From CAYJXJ01 sp964374095 (GTDB lineage: Bacteria; Elusimicrobiota; Elusimicrobia; UBA1565; UBA9628), in assembly GCA_964374095.1 (NCBI GenBank), contig CAYJXJ010000258.1, forward strand, positions 1-5,320: 5,320 nt of DNA, given 5' to 3'. Positions 1 through 5,320 of the stretch are shown piece by piece (positions within the stretch are counted from its first letter, which is position 1; each line of letters opens with the position of its first letter). The notes under the pieces were generated by a model. The model ran no database searches and was not told the DNA's origin. It saw only the letters and a program-made list of their open reading frames with translations. Both the position numbers and the translations under genes were made by a program.

Positions 1-62
1 AAACGTTGACAGGGAGGCTTTTTCAGCGGAATCAGATGTTAGGATGTGACCCCACCTACCAT
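1..62. other. Intergenic stretch downstream of purH
   Basis: This is the only non-coding sequence in the window. By hand count it is 30 G/C of 62 bases, much lower than the adjoining genes. I see no hairpin followed by a T run on the minus strand, so no intrinsic terminator can be called. The next gene, if co-directional, would begin beyond position 1. The drop in GC may simply mark untranslated sequence, or the edge of a different element. Confidence 0.6.
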
Positions 63-1616
63 CTAATGGCGGAAATGGCGGACGCCGGCGAAGAGCATGG
101 CCAGGCCCTTGGAGTCGCAGTAGGCCACGGCGTCGCGGTCCTCGCTGGTGCCGCCGGCCTGGATCACCGCCGTGACTCCGGCCATGGCCGCCTCCTGGAG
201 GTGCTCCGCGGAGAGCGATCCGTCGGCCGCGATCACCAGGGGCTGGCCGGCCCTGACGATGGGATGGCGCTCCTGGCTCTTGACGATGGCCAGCCGCACC
301 GCATCCAGGCGCGAGGTCTGGCCGCTGCCGATGCCGATGGTGGCGGGTCCCTGGCAGAGCACGGCCGCGTGCGTCCGCGCGTGCTTGGCCACCTGCCACC
401 CGACTCGGAGGGATATCATCTCAAGTTCGTTGGGGGCGCGGCGGGTCGCCACGCGCGTCTCTCCGAAGAGCTTTTCGTCGTCACGGCTCTGAACCAGAAC
501 GCCGCCCGCCACCGACCTAAACAGCAGGCCCTGGCCCGCAACCAGACCCGAGGGGAGCGCGACCAGGCGGAGGTCTTTCTTGGTCTTGAGGATATCCAAG
601 GCCTTTTGCGAGAACTGGGGGGCCGCGATGCAGCTGACGAACTCCGCGGCGAAGAAGGACGCCGCTTCTTCCCCCAATTCCCGGTTGACCGCGGCCGTGC
701 CCCGGAAGCTCCCCCGGGGATCGCAACGGTACGCCAGACGCGCGGCTTCCGCCAGGCTTTCCGAGCAGGCGACTCCGGAGGGCACGGCATGCTTGACCAT
801 CACGCAGGCCGGCCCTTCGAGTTCGGTCGCCAACTCCCAGGCGATCTCGAGGTCCAGAAAATGGTTGTACGAAAGAGACTTGCCGTAAAGCAGCTGCGTG
901 GCGTTGACTCCCCAGGGCCGGACGCCGCTCAGGGCGTAGAGCGCGCCCTGCTGTTGGGGATTCTCCCCGTAGGGGAACTCCGCGGTCTTTTTGAGACCCA
1001 TGGCCATCTCGTCGGGGAGGCGGCTCCAGCGTTCGCCCAGAAATTGGGCGACGGTGGTATTGTAGTACGCCGCGTAATGGAACACCTTCGCGGCCAGGGT
1101 CTGCCGGCGATCGGGGAGGACTCTCCCGTACTGTTTGAGGGAATCAACGATGGGCTGGTAGTCGTCGGGATCGCAGAGGGGAAGGACGTGCCGGTGGTTG
1201 CGCGCCGCGGCCAACAGCAGGGTCGCTCCCGCCAGATCCACCGTCTCGAGGGCTTCGGCCTGGGGGATGTCCCGATCGGCGATCACCTCGGCCAAGGGAT
1301 AGAAGTTGACCGCGACCAGATCGATGGGCACCCCTTGGCGCCGCTCGAGTTCGTGCATCTGCCCGGGATGATCCCGGTCGGCCGAGATGCCCGCCAGTAG
1401 GCGCGGATGAAGCAGGCCCAGGCGGCCCTCGAGCTGCTCGCGGGAGGAGACGAATTCCGCGGCTTCGAGAACCTCGATTTCCGCCTGGCGCAAGGTCGCG
1501 GCGGTGCCGCCCGCGGCGATGATCTTGTAACCCAGCTTGGAGAGGTCGTAGGCGAACTCGACGATGCCGGTGCGGTCGGTGACGCTGAGGAGGGCGTAGC
1601 GCTCGGGCGGGGGCAT
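63..1616 (-). CDS. purH: PurH-family bifunctional AICAR transformylase / IMP cyclohydrolase, with divergent active sites
   Basis: PurH normally does the last two steps of de novo IMP synthesis. The C-terminal domain formylates AICAR with 10-formyl-tetrahydrofolate, and the N-terminal domain closes the ring. At 517 residues it is close to E. coli PurH (529), with no frameshift. Family landmarks remain: SVTDRTGIVEFA (11-22), AGGTA (35-39), VNFYP (103-107), YGENP (216-220), the catalytic-type pair Lys275-His276, NREL (311-314), IGIGSGQTSR (427-436) and a canonical RHFRH end (513-517). Many near-invariant positions differ. The usual GRVKTLHP is GRLGLLHP, AAAKNH is AAARNH, RYGENPHQ is PYGENPQQ, SAFGG is GSFRG, and the SDAFFPF block is ADGSLSA. 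Membership of the family is clear, but whether it still catalyses both reactions is not. The ATG joins the ligA stop as TGATG and lacks a Shine-Dalgarno, which suggests coupled reinitiation. The alternative is a diverged paralogue with a canonical PurH elsewhere in the genome. Confidence 0.9.
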   Translation of the reverse strand: MPPPERYALLSVTDRTGIVEFAYDLSKLGYKIIAAGGTAATLRQAEIEVLEAAEFVSSREQLEGRLGLLHPRLLAGISADRDHPGQMHELERRQGVPIDLVAVNFYPLAEVIADRDIPQAEALETVDLAGATLLLAAARNHRHVLPLCDPDDYQPIVDSLKQYGRVLPDRRQTLAAKVFHYAAYYNTTVAQFLGERWSRLPDEMAMGLKKTAEFPYGENPQQQGALYALSGVRPWGVNATQLLYGKSLSYNHFLDLEIAWELATELEGPACVMVKHAVPSGVACSESLAEAARLAYRCDPRGSFRGTAAVNRELGEEAASFFAAEFVSCIAAPQFSQKALDILKTKKDLRLVALPSGLVAGQGLLFRSVAGGVLVQSRDDEKLFGETRVATRRAPNELEMISLRVGWQVAKHARTHAAVLCQGPATIGIGSGQTSRLDAVRLAIVKSQERHPIVRAGQPLVIAADGSLSAEHLQEAAMAGVTAVIQAGGTSEDRDAVAYCDSKGLAMLFAGVRHFRH

Positions 1617-3631
1617 CAGAGCAGGGCGAGGAAGTCGGCTTCGCCGATCACGGCGACACTCAAGGCCCGGGCCCGGGCGAGCTTGGACCCCGGCTGGTCG
1701 CCGACGACGACGAAGGCGGTCTTGGCTGAGATCGAGGAGGAGGTCCTACCGCCGCGTTCCTTGACCTTGGACGCGGCCTCGTCCCGCGTCAGGGACGAGA
1801 GCTCTCCGGTGAAGACGAAGGTCTTGCCGGCGAATTTCCCGCCGGCGGGGCTCGACCGGCTCCGACTCAAATCGAGCCCGGCCGTTTTGAAACGCCGGAT
1901 CAATTCTCGGACTGGAGGGGCGCCGAAGAATTCGGCGATCGCGGCTCCGACGATGGGCCCGATTTCCGGAATCTTCTGCAGTTCGGCCGCGGGGGCTTGG
2001 GCCAGCTCATCGAGCGAGTATTGCCCGGCGAGGGTCTCGGCCGTCTTTTCGCCCACTTGGCGGATGCCCAGGGCGTAGATGAGCCTCGACAGCGGCCGCT
2101 TGCGGCTGCTGTCGATCTGCTCCAGCAGGTTGAGGGCCTTCTTTTCGGCGAAGAGCTCCAGCTTCGAGAGATCTTCCTTCGCCAGACTGAAGATGTCCGC
2201 GAAATTCTTTATTCGGCCGTTATCGACCAGCTGGTCGACGACCGCCGGGCCGAATCCCTGGATATCCAAAGCGGGGCGGGACGCGAAATGGAGGAGCCCC
2301 CGCTTCAGCTGAGCCGGGCAGGATGGGTTGTGGCACCGGTAGGCCACGAATTCGGCGTCCTTGGACACGGGGCTGCCGCAAGACGGACAGCGGCGGGGAG
2401 GCGCGATGGGCTTGCCGGCGGCGGCTTTTCCCACGATCACCCGGACGACCTTGGGGATGACTTCCCCGGCCCGCTCGATGAGCACCTCCGAACCGACCCG
2501 AAGGCCCAGGCGCTCGATCTCGGCGAAGTTGTGCAGGGAGATCGAGCTGATCGTCACGCCGGCGCAGAATACGGGCTTCACCTTGGCCACGGGGGTGACG
2601 GTCCCGGTCCGTCCCACGGAAAAGTCGACGGACTCGACGATGGTGCGGGCCTGTGGGGCGGGGTATTTGAAGGCCACGGACCAGCGCGGGCTCTTGGCGG
2701 TCGACCCGGCGCGGCGCTGGAGTTCGAAGGAGTCCACCTTGACGACGAGCCCGTCGACCGCGAACCCCAGGCGGGGCCTCTGCCGCTCCTGGAACTTCCT
2801 CCAGAAGGCGATCACGTCGGCCGGAGAGTCGCAGCGGCGGGTCAACGAGGAGACCGGCAGCCCCATCCGGGAGACCGCGCCGAGGAACTCTTCCTGACCT
2901 TCCACCGGCGGTCCGTCTTCCCAGAGCCCGAAGGAGTGGGCCAAGAACCGCAGGCGGCGGCCGGCGGTGACGCGCGGGTCTTTCTGGCGCAGTGAGCCGG
3001 CGGCGCAGTTTCGTGCGTTGACGAAAGGTTCGCGCCCGGCCAGCGTTTCCGCCTGGTTGACCAGGGAGAAATCCTCGCAGCGGATGAATACTTCTCCGCG
3101 GACTTCGAGTCGGCGGGGGAAGGGGGCCGCCAGTTTAAGAGGCACCGAGCGTATCGTTCGGACGTTGGCCGTGACGTCTTCCCCGGTTTCTCCGTCTCCC
3201 CGGGTGGCGCCCCGGGTCAGGACGCCGTCCTCATAGGTGAGGGCGCAGGAGAGCCCGTCGATCTTGGGTTCGATCAAGAACTGGGGCGCGACTCCGGGAC
3301 CGAGCTGGCGGGCCAGGCGTCCCGCCCAGTCGTTGAACTCCTCGGGGCTCACGGCGTTGTCGAGGGAGAGCATCGCCGCGGCGTGGCGCACGGGAGCGAA
3401 ATCCGCGGAAGGCGTCCCGCCCACGCGCCGGGTCGGGGAGTCGGGCGTGATCCATTCGGGGTGCTTCTCCTCCAGTTCCTGGAGACGGCGCATCAGCGCG
3501 TCGTAGTCTCCATCGGAGATCGTCGGGCGGTCCTCCACGTAGTAGCGCCGGTCGTGCCCGCGGATCTCCGCGCGCAGGCGTTCGAGTTCGGCCTTGGCGT
3601 GGACGGGGGCGCGGGGGGGATTAGCCGCCAT
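1616..3631 (-). CDS. ligA: NAD+-dependent DNA ligase LigA
   Basis: LigA seals nicks in duplex DNA during replication and repair, using NAD+ to adenylate an active-site lysine. The 671-residue product matches E. coli LigA (671 aa) in length and has the full domain set. Domain Ia contains the RRYYVEDRPTISDGDYDAL region (28-46), which binds the nicotinamide moiety. The adenylation domain has SLDNA (89-93), the nucleotidyl acceptor Lys123 in EPKIDG, RGDG (144-147), LEVRGEV (175-181), GLVVKVD (294-300) and VAFKYP (319-324). An OB fold follows, containing VGRTGTVTPVAKV (339-351). The zinc finger ligands are Cys415, Cys418, Cys433 and Cys438. Helix-hairpin-helix repeats lie at about 450-580 (IQGFG, LGIRQVGEKTA, IPEIGPIVG). 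A BRCT domain covers about 598-671. All catalytic motifs checked are intact. The ATG overlaps the nusB stop by 11 bases and has AGGA six bases upstream; the TGA stop overlaps the purH ATG. Confidence 0.98.
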   Translation of the reverse strand: MAANPPRAPVHAKAELERLRAEIRGHDRRYYVEDRPTISDGDYDALMRRLQELEEKHPEWITPDSPTRRVGGTPSADFAPVRHAAAMLSLDNAVSPEEFNDWAGRLARQLGPGVAPQFLIEPKIDGLSCALTYEDGVLTRGATRGDGETGEDVTANVRTIRSVPLKLAAPFPRRLEVRGEVFIRCEDFSLVNQAETLAGREPFVNARNCAAGSLRQKDPRVTAGRRLRFLAHSFGLWEDGPPVEGQEEFLGAVSRMGLPVSSLTRRCDSPADVIAFWRKFQERQRPRLGFAVDGLVVKVDSFELQRRAGSTAKSPRWSVAFKYPAPQARTIVESVDFSVGRTGTVTPVAKVKPVFCAGVTISSISLHNFAEIERLGLRVGSEVLIERAGEVIPKVVRVIVGKAAAGKPIAPPRRCPSCGSPVSKDAEFVAYRCHNPSCPAQLKRGLLHFASRPALDIQGFGPAVVDQLVDNGRIKNFADIFSLAKEDLSKLELFAEKKALNLLEQIDSSRKRPLSRLIYALGIRQVGEKTAETLAGQYSLDELAQAPAAELQKIPEIGPIVGAAIAEFFGAPPVRELIRRFKTAGLDLSRSRSSPAGGKFAGKTFVFTGELSSLTRDEAASKVKERGGRTSSSISAKTAFVVVGDQPGSKLARARALSVAVIGEADFLALL

Positions 3632-4031
3632 CCACGGTCCTGAGGAGGCGGATCTTGTCGAGGATGCCGTTGACGAAGGAGGCGGAGTCCTCCATGGAAA
3701 ATTTCCGGGCGATTTCGATGGCCTCGTTGATGACGACGTTGGGAGGCGTTTCGGGGCAATTGAGGAGTTCGAAGGCGGCCATCCGGAGTATGCTGCGGTC
3801 GACCGCGGCCATGCGCTTGATCTGCCAGTTCACGGCGATCCGGGTGATGATCTCATCGAGCTCGCCGCGGCGCTCGAGGGTCCCCTCGAAGAGACGCCGG
3901 GAGAACTCGCGGGCGGAGACGTCGTCGGTCCGGATCTGGGCCGCGGCGATCGCGGCGCCGGCCTCCAGGCCGGCCTCGTGCAGGTAGAGCGCGTGCAGGG
4001 CGTTCTCGCGCGCTTGCCTACGCCGGCCCAC
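3621..4031 (-). CDS. nusB: Transcription antitermination factor NusB
   Basis: NusB binds the boxA RNA element together with NusE (ribosomal protein S10). It helps RNA polymerase read through rRNA operons as part of the antitermination complex. The all-helical fold is recognisable from the N-terminal arginine-rich RRRQARENALHALYLHE block. It is also supported by NWQIKRMAAVDRSILRMAAFELL in the middle (given here only as a landmark around residues 68-90), VINEAIEIARKFS (100-112) and the signature FVNGILDKI (119-127). I prefer the GTG at 4031, giving 136 residues. It puts the RRR motif at residues 3-5, as expected for the family (E. coli NusB has 139 residues), and has a GGGGGG Shine-Dalgarno-like run seven bases upstream. 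It overlaps the ribH stop by 14 bases. A second in-frame GTG at 4061 would add ten residues of Gly/Pro-rich sequence without family similarity and remains possible. The ribH-nusB neighbourhood is a common bacterial arrangement. Confidence 0.95.
   Translation of the reverse strand: MGRRRQARENALHALYLHEAGLEAGAAIAAAQIRTDDVSAREFSRRLFEGTLERRGELDEIITRIAVNWQIKRMAAVDRSILRMAAFELLNCPETPPNVVINEAIEIARKFSMEDSASFVNGILDKIRLLRTVDGG
3638..3641 (-). promoter_or_regulatory. Ribosome binding site of ligA
   Basis: AGGA lies in the last codons of nusB, six bases before the ligA ATG. The core is short but well spaced, and it fits the 11-base overlap between the two genes. Confidence 0.55.
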
Positions 4032-4467
4032 TGGAAAACCCCCCGGTCCGGAATTCCTCACGCAGGTCCGCCATCTGCAGCGCGGCCAACGCGGCCTCTT
4101 TGCCCCGGTCGAGCGACCCGCGGGTGCGCTCCATGGCTTGGCGGTGGGTGTTGGGGGTGAGGACGCCGAGGATGACGGGAACCCGGGTGGCGAGGGCGAC
4201 GCGGTGGAGGCTCTGGATCGTCGATCGCGAGATGTGGTCGTTCTGGGGGGTCGAACCGCGGATGACCGCCCCCAGCGCGATCACGACGTCGAAGCGGCCG
4301 GAAAGGGCGAGCTCCTGGACGGCCCATGGGATCTCGTAGGATCCGGGGACCCGGACCACGCGCAGGGCGGAGTCCGGGACCTTGTGGGCCTTGAGGGTCT
4401 TGAGGCAACTCTGAAGGAGCCGGCCGGTCACTTCTTCGTTGAATCGCGCCGCGACGACTCCGATCAT
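4018..4467 (-). CDS. ribH: 6,7-dimethyl-8-ribityllumazine synthase (RibH), with catalytic His replaced by Gln
   Basis: Lumazine synthase condenses 3,4-dihydroxy-2-butanone 4-phosphate with 5-amino-6-ribitylaminouracil to give the immediate riboflavin precursor. The family forms pentamers or 60-subunit capsids. The 149-residue product shows the family blocks in order: ARFNEEVTGRLL (residues 7-18), VRVPGSYEIP (38-47), ALGAVIRGSTP (64-74), VPVILGVLTPNT (96-107) and RGKEAALAALQMA (121-133). By comparison with the Bacillus subtilis enzyme, Gln75 occupies the place of catalytic His88, and Leu99-Leu100 region replaces the usual Phe of the VIFG motif. A His is present three residues later (His78). 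The N-terminus begins directly at the IGVVAARFN strand and lacks about 13 residues found in the longer homologues. The ATG is supported by its ATGA overlap with the ribBA stop and by GAGGGA five bases upstream. The next gene, nusB, overlaps its 3' end. Family assignment is secure; catalytic competence is inferred to be uncertain. Confidence 0.93.
   Translation of the reverse strand: MIGVVAARFNEEVTGRLLQSCLKTLKAHKVPDSALRVVRVPGSYEIPWAVQELALSGRFDVVIALGAVIRGSTPQNDHISRSTIQSLHRVALATRVPVILGVLTPNTHRQAMERTRGSLDRGKEAALAALQMADLREEFRTGGFSSGPA
4039..4044 (-). promoter_or_regulatory. Probable ribosome binding site of nusB
   Basis: A GGGGGG run within the 3' end of ribH sits seven bases before the GTG at 4031. 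It can pair with the anti-Shine-Dalgarno through a G-U wobble. The upstream GTG at 4061 has only a weak purine stretch before it, so this site favours the shorter NusB. Confidence 0.5.
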
Positions 4468-5320
4468 GCCGGTCCCTCGATGAGAAGATGCCCGAGCTTC
4501 TCGCGCTTGGCCCGGAGATAACGGGCGTTGTGCCGTGTCTGCGGGCTCTGGATCTGGACTCTCTCGGTGACCCGAAGGCCGTAGCCCTCGATGCCCACGA
4601 TCTTGCGGGGGTTGTTGGTGAGTATGCGTATCGTGGTCAGGCCCAAGTCGGCGAGAATCTGGGCGCCGATCCCGTATTCGCGCAAGTCCGCCTTGAAGCC
4701 GAGGGCCTGGTTGGCCTGGACCGTGTCGAGGCCCTGGTCCTGAAGCCCGTAGGCGCGGATCTTGTTGAGGAGCCCGATCCCGCGGCCCTCCTGGGACAGG
4801 TAGAGCACCACGCCGCGTCCCGCGGCTTCGATCTGGCGCATCGCCGCGGCCAGCTGGGCGCCGCAGTCGCAGCGCTCGGAGAAGAGGGTGTCTCCGGTGA
4901 TGCAGGAGCTGTGCACCCGGACCAGGACCTCGGGGTGGCCGTCGACGGCCCCTTTGACGAGGGCCAGGTGCTGCTTGCCGGAGAGAGTCTCCTGGTAGAG
5001 ATGCAAAACGAACGCCCCGTGGCGCGTCGGAAGGTTCGAGCTGGCCACCCGCCGCACCAGGCGGTCCTTGCGGCGGCGGTACTCGATGAGGTCCTGGATC
5101 GTGATGATCTTGAGGCGGTGGCGGCGGGCGAAGCGCAGGAGCTGCGCGGTCCGGGCCATGCCTCCGTCGGGATTTAGAATCTCGCAAATCACGCCGGCGG
5201 GATAGAGCCCCGCCAGGCGGGCCAGGTCGACGGCCGCCTCGGTGTGGCCGGCCCGGACCAGCACGCCGCCCTCGCGGCAGCGGAGCGGGACGACGTGGCC
5301 GGGGCGGATCAGGTCATCCG
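4464..5320 (-). CDS. ribBA: Bifunctional 3,4-dihydroxy-2-butanone 4-phosphate synthase / GTP cyclohydrolase II (RibBA), 5'-truncated by the window edge
   Basis: The protein catalyses two entry steps of riboflavin synthesis in the cytoplasm. The N-terminal RibB half converts ribulose 5-phosphate to 3,4-dihydroxy-2-butanone 4-phosphate plus formate. The C-terminal RibA half opens GTP to the diaminopyrimidine precursor. About 284 codons are visible, and the frame stays open to position 5320, so roughly the first 115 residues are missing. The visible RibB tail reads DDLIRPGHVVPL, then GHTEAAVDLARLAG and PAGVICEI, which contain the conserved His and Glu of this domain. The RibA half starts near the SSNLPTRHGAF segment. 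It has the zinc-binding pattern SSCITGD followed by RCDCG, the QEGRGIGLLNKIRAYGLQD block and the ILTNNPRK motif, and it ends GHLLIEGPA. One oddity is DTVQAN where the family nearly always has DTVEAN. The GTG at 5264 is an internal Val codon, not a start. The TGA stop overlaps the ribH ATG. Confidence 0.97.
   Translation of the reverse strand, partial: DDLIRPGHVVPLRCREGGVLVRAGHTEAAVDLARLAGLYPAGVICEILNPDGGMARTAQLLRFARRHRLKIITIQDLIEYRRRKDRLVRRVASSNLPTRHGAFVLHLYQETLSGKQHLALVKGAVDGHPEVLVRVHSSCITGDTLFSERCDCGAQLAAAMRQIEAAGRGVVLYLSQEGRGIGLLNKIRAYGLQDQGLDTVQANQALGFKADLREYGIGAQILADLGLTTIRILTNNPRKIVGIEGYGLRVTERVQIQSPQTRHNARYLRAKREKLGHLLIEGPA
4473..4478 (-). promoter_or_regulatory. Ribosome binding site of ribH
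   Basis: GAGGGA lies inside the last codons of ribBA, five bases before the ribH ATG. It supports that start over any upstream in-frame alternative; the ribH frame has no convincing start codon in the preceding stretch. Confidence 0.7.

Noticed and set aside
6..34. TTGACA at 6-11 on the plus strand as a promoter -35 box
   Set aside because: No acceptable -10 hexamer lies 16-18 bases downstream, and it would point into antisense purH.
39..62. Seven-codon minus-strand ORF starting directly after the purH stop
   Set aside because: It is too short, has no ribosome binding site or conserved context, and is best seen as chance.
6..1400. A 464-codon open frame on the plus strand, opposite purH
   Set aside because: It mirrors purH codon for codon, has no recognisable domain and is expected from high GC with few stop codons on the antisense strand.
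1665..1678. Perfect palindrome GCCCGGGCCCGGGC
   Set aside because: It encodes alternating Ala-Arg codons in the LigA BRCT domain, where the protein sequence matches the family; this is ordinary codon use.
1997..2995. A 332-codon open frame on the plus strand, opposite ligA
   Set aside because: It is a composition-driven antisense shadow of canonical LigA, rich in Gly, Arg, Asp and His with no family motifs.
3613..3619. Run of seven G (C on the coding strand) near the start of ligA, as a possible phase-variable tract
   Set aside because: It is short, encodes the unconserved N-terminal Asn-Pro-Pro-Arg stretch, and slippage would inactivate an essential gene.
3621..4061. Longer NusB from the GTG at 4061
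   Set aside because: The ten extra residues have no family similarity and the start has a weaker ribosome binding site than the GTG at 4031. It is not excluded.
4018..5187. A long minus-strand frame that fuses ribH to about 240 upstream codons
   Set aside because: The upstream part is the out-of-frame reading of ribBA, rich in Arg, Pro and Gly; only the final 149 codons from the ATG at 4467 resemble a protein family.

Overview
This is a GC-rich bacterial window with strong G/C bias at third codon positions. Every gene lies on the minus strand, so transcription runs from position 5320 towards position 1. In transcription order the genes are ribBA (5' end outside the window), ribH, nusB, ligA and purH. 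All are housekeeping genes: two riboflavin biosynthesis enzymes, a transcription antitermination factor, the NAD+-dependent DNA ligase and a bifunctional enzyme of late purine synthesis. I see no phage, IS, CRISPR, tRNA or rRNA signal. The phylum cannot be fixed from this sequence alone.

The layout is a single compressed operon with no intergenic space between the five genes. ribBA and ribH share an ATGA overlap (4464-4467). ribH and nusB overlap by 14 bases if the preferred GTG start is right. nusB and ligA overlap by 11 bases, and ligA and purH meet as TGATG. Plausible Shine-Dalgarno sequences precede ribH, nusB and ligA inside the upstream genes. purH has none and probably depends on translational coupling. 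The promoter, and any FMN riboswitch, would lie beyond position 5320. After purH only 62 bases remain; they are clearly lower in GC and hold no gene or recognisable terminator.

The pathway logic is partly coherent. PurH makes IMP, the precursor of GTP. GTP is a substrate of RibBA, whose two products feed RibH after further steps on the pyrimidine branch. NusB and LigA are unrelated in pathway and look like co-transcribed growth genes.

There is no obvious new multi-gene system. The most interesting signal is at residue level. PurH keeps an intact, full-length frame and many family landmarks but has lost several near-invariant active-site residues in both domains. RibH carries Gln where the family has its catalytic His. 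LigA, by contrast, is canonical at all motifs checked, so general sequence error is not a good explanation.
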